The notes below the pieces were generated by a model. That model did not search any database and was not told the DNA's origin. It worked only from the letters and a program-made list of their open reading frames with translations. Below, piece after piece: positions 16,080-24,302 of a DNA stretch of 64,000 nt. The stretch comes from Pseudoselenomonas ruminantium (lineage in GTDB: Bacteria > Bacillota > Negativicutes > Selenomonadales > Selenomonadaceae). The stretch lies in assembly GCF_900113715.1 (NCBI RefSeq), contig NZ_FOQK01000019.1:1-64000 (forward strand). The letters are read 5' to 3'. The number at the start of each line of letters is the position of its first letter. Within the stretch, counting starts at the first letter, position 1. Position numbers and translations under genes: made by a program.

Positions 16080-16798
16080 CAATTATCGTTGGCGGGATGC
16101 GTATGGTCAAGATTGGGCATGCGCAGTCCTTTGCGCAGATAGTCGCGTTGGAGAAAGAAAACGCTTTGGACGAGCTTGTCCTGTTCTCGCGGGGTCAGGC
16201 GTCCCTCCAGTGAGACGCCGACATGATAGATGGTGCCAGAGGGCACCTCGATGGGAGTGCAGCGCTCGACGAGCGCGTCAGTCTTGAGGGTGCCATAAAG
16301 CGGTACGCCCGGGATGGCGATGGCGACGCGTGACTGCAGCGGAACTTCCTCGTTGCACGCAAAGCAGAGACCGCCGCCACTCAGATCGACCAGCGTGGTG
16401 ATGGTGGCGTTGCGCAGATTGCCATAGCGTCCGGGCAGCTTGACCAGCATGGGCAGGGCAATGGGGACGCGGACAAAGTGGCGCATCTGGACACGATTGA
16501 CGTCCGCAGGCTTTTCCAGGCACCAGGTCATATCCTCGAGCACGGAGCTGCTGCGGAAGCTGGTGGTAAAGCGATAGACGCAGCCGTTCCCCGTGACTGC
16601 ACAGTCAAGGGGAATATCCGCTGCGGGCACGTCGAGAAAGACGTCTGGGGCACAGTCGATGTGGATGGCCAGATAGCGCAGGGAAATCTCTGTGATGACT
16701 CCGTGCAGGTCAAGCCGATAGTCCTCATTATTCGTGGTGATGTGAATGAATTGTTCCTCGTGCAGCACGTCGCTTGCGGGCATGGTTTCCGTCGTCAT
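16079..16798 (-). CDS. YcgR-like PilZ-domain protein
   Basis: 239-residue c-di-GMP effector. The N-terminal half (about 15-95) looks like the YcgR-N/PilZN beta domain. The PilZ domain follows with both ligand motifs, RHFVR (106-110, RxxxR) and DLSGGG (138-143, DxSxxG). Proteins of this kind brake or modulate flagellar motility. ATG 16798 is preceded by GGAG; a TTG at 16816 would add six residues. It has its own promoter and lies next to a FliD-like gene on the same strand, which supports a motility or surface role. Confidence 0.85.
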   Translation of the reverse strand: MTTETMPASDVLHEEQFIHITTNNEDYRLDLHGVITEISLRYLAIHIDCAPDVFLDVPAADIPLDCAVTGNGCVYRFTTSFRSSSVLEDMTWCLEKPADVNRVQMRHFVRVPIALPMLVKLPGRYGNLRNATITTLVDLSGGGLCFACNEEVPLQSRVAIAIPGVPLYGTLKTDALVERCTPIEVPSGTIYHVGVSLEGRLTPREQDKLVQSVFFLQRDYLRKGLRMPNLDHTHPANDN

Positions 16799-16834
16799 AG
16801 GCGGTTTACACTCCAATCCTTAAACCTTTATATC

Positions 16835-16863
16835 ATAGTACCAAAGTCCTAGTATACTGTCAA
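16835..16863 (-). promoter_or_regulatory. Promoter of the PilZ gene
   Basis: On the minus strand: consensus TTGACA (16858-16863), 17-bp spacer, TACTAT (16835-16840). Confidence 0.82.
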
Positions 16864-16864
16864 T

Positions 16865-16894
16865 AAAAGCCTGCCTCTTTTGAGGCAGGCTTTT
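16865..16894 (-). terminator. Terminator of the FliD-like gene
   Basis: AAAAGCCTGCCTC pairs with GAGGCAGGCTTTT around a TTTT loop. It separates this gene from the PilZ promoter. Confidence 0.9.
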
Positions 16895-16912
16895 AAGAAA
16901 GGATTGGATATG

Positions 16913-17875
16913 TCACAGTGACATACTCAGAAGGTTGCCAATCATGCCATATTGCACGCTGGCCGTGAGAAGCTTGGGATTCGTGTAGGCCGATGCCAGC
17001 GTCAGCTGGTTGCCGAGCATTTTCTGCATCGACGGGAAAGCCTTGTCCTGCTGCGCGGCGGCAAAGTCGGCGTGGCTTTCAGCCTTGCCGGCAAGGCCGT
17101 TCTGGCCCAGGGCATTCTGGACGCGGCTGCCATTCTCGACGAGGGCGGCTGCAAGCTTGTCCTCATCGACAGACAATTCCCCGGTCGCACTGTCGACACT
17201 GATCCCGATCTGCTTATAGCTGTCGGCACGATATGTCGTGTCGGCAAACGTATTGGCCAAGGACTTCATGCGGTTGCTGACGCTGCTGTAGTCGCTGGTC
17301 AGGTTCAGCGCATCGTTGTAGTCGGAGACGAGCTGCTTGACGTTCTTGATGGCGCTCTTGAGCGGATCGCTATACGTCTTTGTGCCGTCTTCGGCCGTGG
17401 TGATGTCGCTCTGGCTGAAGCTGTAATCCATCTTGGCGACTGCTTTGGCCGAGCCCTTGAGATCGCTCATGGCAGAGCCAAACTGGGTCGTGAAGACCTT
17501 CTTGGCTTCGTCATAGGAGCTTACGAGCTCCGAAGCACTTGTGCTGATGCCCGAGATGGAGCTGAGGCTCGCCAGACTGCCCGATGAGCTGGCCGAAGAC
17601 GTGTAGCTGGACCAGAGATCCGTCAGCGAATCCTGAGCGGCGGTCGTCTTCTTCGTCGTATGTGACGAGGAAAAAGCGTTCACGAGATTGCTCAGCGAGG
17701 ATACGTTGGCCGCTGCAGTCGCAAATGCCGAACTCGTACCACCAGCACTGCTGCTGGTTTCCGTTTGGGCGCTGGACGAGCTGCTGGCGCTGCCAGACGA
17801 TGTGCTGGGCGTATTGCCCGCAGCCATCTTGTACAGGGTATACGTGTTATTGGCCATGGATGAGATGGTGGACAT
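16913..17875 (-). CDS. FliD-like (hook-associated protein 2 C-terminal type) protein
   Basis: 320 residues with no signal peptide. The N-terminal third is extremely Ser/Thr/Ala-rich. The C-terminal half resembles FliD_C: helical segments around VKQLVSDYNDALN, then IGISVDSATGELSVDEDKLAAAL and SRVQNALGQNG, matching the cap protein's 'siGI..dgkLs.de..l..Al..n' pattern. It lacks the length of a complete cap protein (usually over 450 residues). Export through the flagellar apparatus is plausible but inferred. AAAGGAGGG sets the ATG at 17875. A sigma28-like promoter lies upstream. Confidence 0.65.
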   Translation of the reverse strand: MSTISSMANNTYTLYKMAAGNTPSTSSGSASSSSSAQTETSSSAGGTSSAFATAAANVSSLSNLVNAFSSSHTTKKTTAAQDSLTDLWSSYTSSASSSGSLASLSSISGISTSASELVSSYDEAKKVFTTQFGSAMSDLKGSAKAVAKMDYSFSQSDITTAEDGTKTYSDPLKSAIKNVKQLVSDYNDALNLTSDYSSVSNRMKSLANTFADTTYRADSYKQIGISVDSATGELSVDEDKLAAALVENGSRVQNALGQNGLAGKAESHADFAAAQQDKAFPSMQKMLGNQLTLASAYTNPKLLTASVQYGMIGNLLSMSL

Positions 17876-17927
17876 GATGATCCCTCCTTTCTTGTGTAGT
17901 GGAGCGCACAAAACCTCCCTACTTGGT

Positions 17928-17954
17928 ATATCGTCAAATCGAATTGAAAAATTA
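17928..17954 (-). promoter_or_regulatory. Sigma28 (SigD/FliA)-like promoter
   Basis: On the minus strand TAAT (17951-17954), exactly 15 bp, then GACGATAT (17928-17935). The flagellar consensus is TAAA-N15-GCCGATAT, so the match is 3/4 and 7/8. The 5' leader would be about 45 nt. Confidence 0.65.
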
Positions 17955-18092
17955 AGGAGATTTTCGCGTTACGATTCATTCGTGAATTATACGAATAAGC
18001 ATAGTTTATTTGGGCGAATAAAACCAATAAATTTCAAACAAGGCGTGTGTTTTCAGAAAATATTTATTTTGGCAGAATATGGCGGAAATTGT

Positions 18093-18205
18093 TTTACTTA
18101 TAGGGGCAAAACGTGTAGAATAGGAACTGTCAGAGGGATTGTTCCCTCAAATGTTCAGGCCGTGAGCAGAACCTGCCACAGCGACGCCGGGCAACCGGAG
18201 GCAGG
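18093..18205 (+). promoter_or_regulatory. Candidate pyk promoter and structured leader
   Basis: TTTACT (18093-18098), 17 bp, TAGAAT (18116-18121) would start a leader of about 125 nt. It contains GAGGGA-TTGT-TCCCTC (18133-18148). It also contains a stem CCTGCC (18172-18177) with GGCAGG (18200-18205) that encloses CCGG-GCAA-CCGG with a GNRA tetraloop. It matches no riboswitch class I can name. A second start could use the extended -10 TGTGATAAT at 18211-18219, which would exclude this structure from the mRNA. Confidence 0.45.
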
Positions 18206-18252
18206 CTGCTTGTGATAATATGGAGTAAAAAGAATAGGTGGGGATTTACAAC

Positions 18253-19680
18253 ATGTTAAAGAAGACGAAAATCATCTGCACGCAGGGACCATCCACGGAG
18301 AAACCGGGCGTTATCGATGCGCTGATTGCAAACGGTATGAATCTGGCCCGTTTCAATTTCTCCCATGGTGACCATGAGGAGCATCTGAACCGTATCAACA
18401 TGGTACGCGAGGCGGCTAAGAAGGCTGGCAAGGTCATCTCCCTGGTTCTGGACACGAAAGGTCCGGAGATGCGTCTGGGCGAGTTCAAAGACGGTAAAGT
18501 CATGCTCGAGAAGGGCAACAAGTTCACGCTGACGTATGATGATGTACCGGGCGATGAGACGCATGTTTCCGTCAACCACAAAGGTCTCTATACGGAAGTA
18601 AAACCGGGTGATACGCTGCTTCTGTCCGATGGTCTCGTAGCACTCAAGGTTGATGAAATCAAGGGCAAAGACATTGTCACGACGATTCAGAACAGCGGTA
18701 AAATGAGCACGCGCAAACGCGTTGCTGCACCGGGTGTATCGCTGGGCCTGCCGCCGATTTCCGAGCAGGATGAGAAAGACATCATCTTCGGCTGCGAGCA
18801 GGACATGGATTTTGTCGCTGCTTCCTTCATCCAGCGTCCGGCTGATGTCCTGGCTATCCGTAAGCTCATCGAGGAGCACAATGGTCATATGGAGATCATC
18901 CCGAAAATCGAGAATCTCGAAGGCGTCAAGAACTTCGATGCTATCCTTGAAGTTTCTGATGGTATCATGGTTGCTCGTGGTGACCTCGGCGTTGAGGTTC
19001 CGGCTGAGGATGTGCCGCTGATCCAGAAAGAAATCATCCGCAAGTGCAACAAGGCTGGCAAACCGGTCATCGTTGCTACGCAGATGCTCGATTCCATGGA
19101 GCGCAACCCGCGTCCGACCCGTGCAGAGGTTTCCGACGTTGGTAATGCTATCCTCGATGGTACGGATGCTATCATGCTCTCTGGCGAGACGGCTTCCGGT
19201 GACTACCCGGTTGAGGCAGTTGCTACGATGAACCGCATCGCCTGCCGCATCGAGTCCGCTCTGGAGTACAAAGATCTCTTCATCGAGCGCGGCTTCGAGC
19301 ATCTCCAGTCCCGTACGCGTGCAGTCGCTCATGCTACGGTACAGATGGCTTATGAGCTCGATACGCCGGCTATCATCACGCCGACTGAGAGCGGTTACAC
19401 GACGAAAGTCGTTTCGAAGTATCGCCCGAAAGCAGCTATCGTTGCTTACACGCCGAGCGAGAAAGTTGTCCGTCAGCTGAACCTGCGCTGGGGCGTATAT
19501 CCAATCCTCGGCACGGAGTGGAACGATGTTGACGAGATGCTCAGCAATGCAACGGCTGCCGCTGTCAAGAACGAGTACGTAAAACGCGGCGACACGACGA
19601 TTGTTACGTCGGGTATCAAAGTTGACAACTCGGCTGCTGTCGGCAAGAACACGAACTCCATCCGTGTTTACGCTATCTGA
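18253..19680 (+). CDS. pyk: Pyruvate kinase
   Basis: Converts phosphoenolpyruvate and ADP to pyruvate and ATP, the last glycolytic step. The 475-residue cytoplasmic enzyme has the usual N-terminal KTKIICTQGPST, the substrate and metal loops LDTKGPEMRLG and PKIENLEG, and MVARGDLGVEVP. The C-terminal allosteric domain is of standard length, with no extra PEP-utiliser domain. ATG 18253 follows AGGTGGGGA; a GTG at 18238 is in frame but lies in that site. Codon usage is typical of a highly expressed gene. It is monocistronic with its own terminator. Confidence 0.97.
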   Translation: MLKKTKIICTQGPSTEKPGVIDALIANGMNLARFNFSHGDHEEHLNRINMVREAAKKAGKVISLVLDTKGPEMRLGEFKDGKVMLEKGNKFTLTYDDVPGDETHVSVNHKGLYTEVKPGDTLLLSDGLVALKVDEIKGKDIVTTIQNSGKMSTRKRVAAPGVSLGLPPISEQDEKDIIFGCEQDMDFVAASFIQRPADVLAIRKLIEEHNGHMEIIPKIENLEGVKNFDAILEVSDGIMVARGDLGVEVPAEDVPLIQKEIIRKCNKAGKPVIVATQMLDSMERNPRPTRAEVSDVGNAILDGTDAIMLSGETASGDYPVEAVATMNRIACRIESALEYKDLFIERGFEHLQSRTRAVAHATVQMAYELDTPAIITPTESGYTTKVVSKYRPKAAIVAYTPSEKVVRQLNLRWGVYPILGTEWNDVDEMLSNATAAAVKNEYVKRGDTTIVTSGIKVDNSAAVGKNTNSIRVYAI

Positions 19681-19700
19681 TAAGAATATCGGACTATTGG

Positions 19701-19735
19701 AAGAAGCTTCCCTGGGGGAGGCTTCTTTTGTTTTT
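19701..19735 (+). terminator. Terminator of pyk
   Basis: AAGAAGCTTCCC pairs imperfectly with GGGAGGCTTCTT and is followed by TTTGTTTTT. Confidence 0.9.
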
Positions 19736-19747
19736 CGACGCTTTTTC

Positions 19748-19777
19748 TTGCAGAGAAATGCTACTCTATGGTAGAAT
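19748..19777 (+). promoter_or_regulatory. Promoter of the secG operon
   Basis: TTGCAG (19748-19753), 18-bp spacer, TAGAAT (19772-19777). Confidence 0.65.
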
Positions 19778-19813
19778 AATATGGAAACTGTAATTAAAGG
19801 GAGGCTTACATAC

Positions 19814-20044
19814 ATGTTGCTTACCGTTTTGATGATATTAGATGCATTGGTAGCAATCATCCTCATCGCGTCGGTGCTCGGTCAGGAGGCGAAATCTTCT
19901 GGCATGGGCGGTATGGGCGGCGGTGCGGATACCGTATTTTCGAGCAAAGCTCGGGGTATGGATGCGCTGCTGGCACGCGTTACCGTGGTTTTTGCGACTT
20001 TATTTGCGGTTATTACGATCGTGATTGCCCGCATGACCAACTAA
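19814..20044 (+). CDS. secG: Preprotein translocase subunit SecG
   Basis: Small accessory subunit of the SecYEG channel. The 76-residue protein has two membrane helices (about 3-22 and 52-72), separated by a Gly/Met-rich loop (SSGMGGMGGGADTVF) typical of SecG. ATG 19814 is set by AAGGGAGG; an upstream ATG at 19781 lacks a site. It begins the secG-esterase-rnr-smpB order common in Firmicutes. Confidence 0.93.
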   Translation: MLLTVLMILDALVAIILIASVLGQEAKSSGMGGMGGGADTVFSSKARGMDALLARVTVVFATLFAVITIVIARMTN

Positions 20045-20050
20045 TACGAG

Positions 20051-20092
20051 AGAGCGTTCCCTGTTCTGCAGTATCAGAGCAGGGGCGTTTTG
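20051..20092 (+). terminator. Possible attenuating hairpin after secG
   Basis: CG-TTCCCTG-TTCTG pairs imperfectly with CAGAG-CAGGGG-CG, followed by TTTTG. It may lower transcription into the esterase and rnr genes. Confidence 0.45.
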
Positions 20093-20117
20093 TATTACGG
20101 CGAGGGGAGGCAAGAGG

Positions 20118-20864
20118 ATGATTTTACCTGGTGCAGAGCCGTTTTTCCTGCCAGGCGGCAGGGAAGGGGTGCTGCTCATTCATGGGTTCACGGGACTGCC
20201 GGCGGAGCTGCTGCTCATGGGGCAGTACCTGCATGCGCGTGGTTTTTCGGTGCTTGGGGTCCGGCTGGCCGGGCACGGGACAACGGTTGAGGATATGAGC
20301 CACATGACCTGGGAGGACTGGATGGACTCTGTCCGCGATGGCTATGCGTTGCTGTCGGGCTTCTGCGATACCGTCGATGTCATAGGCCATTCGATGGGCG
20401 GGCTGTTTGCGCTGCTGCTGTCGTCGGAGGAAAAGATCGGCAAGGTGGTCACGCTGGCAGCGCCTATCCAGATCGCGGAGGAACGCGGCATCAAGTTCCT
20501 GCCGCCGCGCGAGGTCTGCAATAACCAGTTCGTCCCGAAGGCCCGCCGCCGTCTCAAGGGAGTGCCGGAGGCGGTCAACAACACGTACCGCAAGATGCCG
20601 CTTATCGGCGTCCATGAGCTCGTCGATGTCATCGAGAAGACGAAGGGCTGCATCGACAAGGTCACGGTACCGGTACTCATCATGCACAGCCGGGATGACC
20701 ATACGGCGGCGCCTGTCAGTGCCGAGTATATCTATGATCATGTGCAAAGCCATATCCGCCGGATATGCTGGCTGGAGGAGTCCGGCCATCTGCTGCCTGT
20801 GGCAGCGGAACGCGAGAAAGTATTTGCTGAGGCTGCGGCCTTCCTGCAGGCGCCTGACGCGTAA
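20118..20864 (+). CDS. Carboxylesterase (Est30/YvaK-type alpha/beta hydrolase)
   Basis: 248-residue cytoplasmic esterase or monoacylglycerol-lipase-like enzyme. The visible triad is Ser in GHSMGG, Asp in HSRDDHTA and His in ESGHLL; LLIHGFTG forms the oxyanion region. Length and motifs fit the Bacillus Est30/YvaK group, which is also found between secG and rnr. AGGGGAGG upstream of ATG 20118 supports the start. The physiological substrate is not known. Confidence 0.88.
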   Translation: MILPGAEPFFLPGGREGVLLIHGFTGLPAELLLMGQYLHARGFSVLGVRLAGHGTTVEDMSHMTWEDWMDSVRDGYALLSGFCDTVDVIGHSMGGLFALLLSSEEKIGKVVTLAAPIQIAEERGIKFLPPREVCNNQFVPKARRRLKGVPEAVNNTYRKMPLIGVHELVDVIEKTKGCIDKVTVPVLIMHSRDDHTAAPVSAEYIYDHVQSHIRRICWLEESGHLLPVAAEREKVFAEAAAFLQAPDA

Positions 20865-20936
20865 GTGGCGCTGGCAGGAGAAACGAGTGGAAAGGGCAGG
20901 TGTGCTCTTTCAGGAAAAGGGAGAAAAAGAAACTTT

Positions 20937-23651
20937 ATGGATTTGAAAGAACGAATTGTCGCGTATATGCGTGAAGCGGCCTACAAGCCACTGTTGGCAG
21001 AGGATCTGGCCGAGGAAATGGGACTGACGCTGGACGAGCAGGTGGAATTCCCGCAGGCCCTCGAGGAGCTCGAACAGGAGGGGGCGATCATCCGGAACCG
21101 CAGCGACCTCTACGGTGTGCCGAGCCGCATGCATCTGGTGGTAGGCCGCATTTCGATGACGGCCAAGGGCTTTGGCTTCATCATCCCTGATGTGCGTGAG
21201 TCGGAGGAGGAGACGGATGTATTCGTGCCGGGCCCGGGTATCGGCTCGGCTATGCACGGTGACCGCGTCGTGGCGCGTGTCACGCCGTCGGAGGAGCCGG
21301 GACGTTCGCGCGAGGGCGAGATCATCCGCATCCTGGAGCGGGCCAATGAGAAGATTGTCGGTACCTTTGAGAGCAGCAAGACCTTTGGTTTTGTGACGCC
21401 GGATAATACGAAGCTCACCCAGGATATTTTCGTGCCGAAGAAATTCTTTCATGGCGCGAAGACCGGCAGCAAGGTTGTCGTCAAGATCACGAAGTGGCCG
21501 GATGGCCGCCGCAACGCCGAGGGCGATGTCATTGAGGTACTCGGCAAGGTCGGCGATCCTGGTGTCGATGTGCTGGCGGTCATGCGCCAGTATGAGCTGT
21601 CGGAGACATTCCCCGAGGATGTGCAGGCAGCTGCCGATGCGGTGGAGCAGGAGCCGTCGCCAGAGGAATACCGTGGCCGCGCTGACCGCCGCAATCTGCC
21701 CATCGTGACGGTGGATGGCGAGGACTCCAAGGATCTTGATGACGGTGTCTTTGCACGCAAGAATGAGGATGGCTCGTTCTTCCTCGGCGTCTATATCGCC
21801 GATGTCAGCTGGTATGTCCGGGAGAACCAGCCGCTGGACCGCGAGGCCTATGCGCGCGGTACGAGCGTCTATCTGGTCGACCGTGTCATCCCGATGCTGC
21901 CGAAGGAACTCTCGAACGGCATCTGCAGCCTCAATGCGGGCGTCGACCGCCTGTCGATGGCTTGCGAGATGCAGATCTCTCCAGAAGGCGAGATCACGAG
22001 CTATGAGATCCTGCCGGCGGTCATCCATGTATACCGCCGTTTGACGTACAATATCGTCAACAAGGTGCTGGTCGACAAGGAGGAGCCGTTCCTGTCGGAC
22101 AACCATGATATCGGCACGATGCTGGAGACGCTGGCGGAGCTGCGCGGTGTGCTCAAGGCGAAGCGCCATCGCCGCGGGTCGATCGACTTCGACCTGCCGG
22201 AGGTCAAGGTCAAGCTCGACGAGAAGGGGCATCCGATCGCGCTGATCAAGCGCGAGGGCTCGCTGGCCGAATCCATCATCGAGGAGTGCATGCTGGCGGC
22301 CAACGAGACGGTGGCCCGTCATATGGATACGAAACATCTGCCCTTCATGTACCGCGTGCATGAGCAGCCGACGACGGAGAAGATCGAGCGCCTCAACAAT
22401 CTGCTTGGTGCCTTCGGCTTGTTTGTCCGTCAGGACGAGGCGGGACAGATCCAGCCCATGGATGTCCAGAAGGTACTCGAGAAGGTCGAAGGCCGTCCCG
22501 AGGAGCGCATCATCAGCACCGTGGCGCTGCGCTCGATGCAGCAGGCCCGTTATTCCGAGCTCAGCCTTGGGCATTTTGGCTTGGCGGCCCGTTACTACAC
22601 GCATTTCACGTCGCCGATCCGCCGCTATCCGGACCTCATCGTCCATCGCCTGCTGCGCGAGACGTTTGCGACGGGGACGCTGCCTGCTGAGCGGCAGGCC
22701 AAGCTCAAGACGATGCTGCCAGAGACGGCTGACCATGCATCGCAGCGCGAGCGCATCGCCATCGAGGCCGAGCGCGAGACGACCGATATGAAGAAGATCG
22801 AGTACATGGCGCAGTTCGTCGGTGAGGAATTCTCCGGCGTCATCAGCGGCGTCACGGCTTTCGGCATCTTCGTCGAGCTTGACAATGGCGTCGAGGGTCT
22901 TGTCCATGTCTCGACGATGGTCAATGACTACTACGAGTATGTCGAGGAGCAGTTCGCGATGGTCGGCGAGCGCACGCAGGCCAAATACCGCCTGGGCGAC
23001 GAGGTCGAGGTATTGCTGGTGCGCGCGAGCGTCGAGGAGCGTAATCTCGACTTCGTGCTCAAGGACAATGGTGCCTATGATCCGGAGGCCATGAAGAACG
23101 CCGTCCGTGGCGGCCGCAGTGGCGGCAAGGGCAAGTCCGGAAAAGCGGGCAAAGGCGAGAAGAAAGGCGGCAAGGACAAGAAGGAAAAAGGCCGCGGAGA
23201 GCGCAAGCCGAAAAAGGCTGCCATGAGCCCTGACGAGATCGTCGTCGAGCAGCTCTATGCGGTGGACGGCGAGGAGAAGCCCAAGAAGAAACGCTCGCGC
23301 GGCGGCCGTGGCAAGAAGCGCGGTGCTTCGGGCGAGAAGCTGCCGAAGCAGGAGCAGGCACAGCCGCAGAAGGGCAGCCGCAAGCGTGCGGATAAGGAGG
23401 CCAAGCCCCAGGAAAAGGGCGGCAGCGACCGTTCCCGCAACCGTGAGGAGCGCCGTGGCGGCAAAGAGGGCGACTATCATCGCGTCTATGTGACGGGGCT
23501 CAACAGTGCTGTCTGGCCGGATCCGCCGGGGTATCATGAGCGCAAGCTGCGCGAGGAGGCCCGCCAGGAGAAGGAAAAGGCGAAGAAGGCTCCGAAGCGG
23601 CGTCCGCGACCGCATCGCAAGACGGAAGGCGGCACGGCCAACAGTAAATGA
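20937..23651 (+). CDS. rnr: Ribonuclease R with long basic tail
   Basis: 3'-5' exoribonuclease that degrades structured RNA and acts with SmpB/tmRNA. The 904-residue protein has an N-terminal winged helix (1-75), cold-shock domains (about 80-235) and an RNB catalytic core with DSKDLDDGVF supplying the metal aspartates. An S1 domain follows (about 640-720). The last ~185 residues are a Lys/Arg/Gly-rich, probably disordered tail, longer than the ~80-residue tail of E. coli RNase R. A conserved-looking aromatic patch (HRVYVTGLNSAVWPDPPGYH) is embedded near its end. I chose ATG 20937 (MDLKERIVAYM); a GTG at 20865 is in frame. Confidence 0.95.
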   Translation: MDLKERIVAYMREAAYKPLLAEDLAEEMGLTLDEQVEFPQALEELEQEGAIIRNRSDLYGVPSRMHLVVGRISMTAKGFGFIIPDVRESEEETDVFVPGPGIGSAMHGDRVVARVTPSEEPGRSREGEIIRILERANEKIVGTFESSKTFGFVTPDNTKLTQDIFVPKKFFHGAKTGSKVVVKITKWPDGRRNAEGDVIEVLGKVGDPGVDVLAVMRQYELSETFPEDVQAAADAVEQEPSPEEYRGRADRRNLPIVTVDGEDSKDLDDGVFARKNEDGSFFLGVYIADVSWYVRENQPLDREAYARGTSVYLVDRVIPMLPKELSNGICSLNAGVDRLSMACEMQISPEGEITSYEILPAVIHVYRRLTYNIVNKVLVDKEEPFLSDNHDIGTMLETLAELRGVLKAKRHRRGSIDFDLPEVKVKLDEKGHPIALIKREGSLAESIIEECMLAANETVARHMDTKHLPFMYRVHEQPTTEKIERLNNLLGAFGLFVRQDEAGQIQPMDVQKVLEKVEGRPEERIISTVALRSMQQARYSELSLGHFGLAARYYTHFTSPIRRYPDLIVHRLLRETFATGTLPAERQAKLKTMLPETADHASQRERIAIEAERETTDMKKIEYMAQFVGEEFSGVISGVTAFGIFVELDNGVEGLVHVSTMVNDYYEYVEEQFAMVGERTQAKYRLGDEVEVLLVRASVEERNLDFVLKDNGAYDPEAMKNAVRGGRSGGKGKSGKAGKGEKKGGKDKKEKGRGERKPKKAAMSPDEIVVEQLYAVDGEEKPKKKRSRGGRGKKRGASGEKLPKQEQAQPQKGSRKRADKEAKPQEKGGSDRSRNREERRGGKEGDYHRVYVTGLNSAVWPDPPGYHERKLREEARQEKEKAKKAPKRRPRPHRKTEGGTANSK

Positions 23652-23684
23652 TTATTCCCACTGAAAGCAGTGAGGTGAATATTA

Positions 23685-24158
23685 TTGGGGAAGAAAAACA
23701 TTGCCATCAAGATTGCCTGCGAGAACCGCAAGGCACGTCATGATTTTTTCATCCATGAGACCTTTGAGGCAGGGCTGGCTCTGCAGGGGACAGAGGTCAA
23801 ATCCCTGCGGGCCGGCAAGGCCAATCTCAAGGACAGCTATGCTGTCATCAAGAATGGCGAGGTTTTCGTCGAGCATATGCATATCAGCCCGTATGAGCAG
23901 GGGAATATCTTCAATCACGATCCGCTGCGCACGCGCAAGCTCTTGATGCACAAGGCGGAGATCATCAAGCTGTTCAGCAAGACACGCGAGAAGGGCTTCA
24001 CGCTGGTGCCGCTCAAGGTCTACTTTAAGCATGGCCGCGCGAAGCTGGAGCTCGCGTTGGCCAGCGGCAAGCATAACTATGATAAGCGCCAGGATCTGCA
24101 GGCAAAAGCGGCCAAGCGTGACGTAGAACGTGCGCTTAAAGATCGGCAGCGTTATTAA
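23685..24158 (+). CDS. smpB: SsrA-binding protein SmpB
   Basis: Delivers tmRNA to stalled ribosomes. The 157-residue protein has the family's [21 protein letters not shown] (split here: FIHETFEAG and [10 protein letters not shown]) and the basic C-terminal tail [14 protein letters not shown]. It starts with TTG at 23685, set by GAGGTGA six bases upstream. It is the last gene of the secG-esterase-rnr-smpB block. No ssrA gene follows directly. Confidence 0.96.
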   Translation: MGKKNIAIKIACENRKARHDFFIHETFEAGLALQGTEVKSLRAGKANLKDSYAVIKNGEVFVEHMHISPYEQGNIFNHDPLRTRKLLMHKAEIIKLFSKTREKGFTLVPLKVYFKHGRAKLELALASGKHNYDKRQDLQAKAAKRDVERALKDRQRY

Positions 24159-24181
24159 AAGGATATTTCGCAGCAGGAAAG

Positions 24182-24221
24182 ACGCCATATCTTTATCGGT
24201 AGAGATAGATATGGCGTTTTA
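24182..24221 (+). terminator. Terminator of smpB
   Basis: ACGCCATATCT pairs with AGATATGGCGT and is followed by TTTATATTTT. Confidence 0.9.
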
Positions 24222-24240
24222 TATTTTCAAGAGTGTAATG

Positions 24241-24270
24241 TTGTAGCATGATGGTGCGAGGTGGTATAAT
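24241..24270 (+). promoter_or_regulatory. Promoter of the amino-acid permease
   Basis: TTGTAG (24241-24246), 18-bp spacer, TATAAT (24265-24270). Confidence 0.75.
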
Positions 24271-24302
24271 AGGCAGGTATTCTTTGGATTGGAGATGAAT
24301 CT

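Larger units (their letters stand above)
17876..18252. other. Intergenic region between the FliD-like gene and pyk
   Basis: 377 bases without a gene. It contains divergent regulatory signals: the sigma28-like promoter on the minus strand (17928-17954) and a candidate pyk promoter and structured leader on the plus strand (18093-18205). Confidence 0.7.

Noticed and set aside
18093-18205. Known riboswitch (c-di-GMP, cobalamin, fluoride, ZTP) in the pyk leader
   Set aside because: I compared the remembered core motifs of each class and none is present in the right order.
20910-23615. Very long open frame (about 900 codons) antisense to rnr
   Set aside because: It mirrors a highly biased coding strand, has no ribosome-binding site or recognisable domain, and the sense strand encodes complete RNase R.
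24159-24302. tmRNA gene expected after smpB
   Set aside because: The gap contains only a terminator and a promoter; no tRNA-like ends or tag reading frame.
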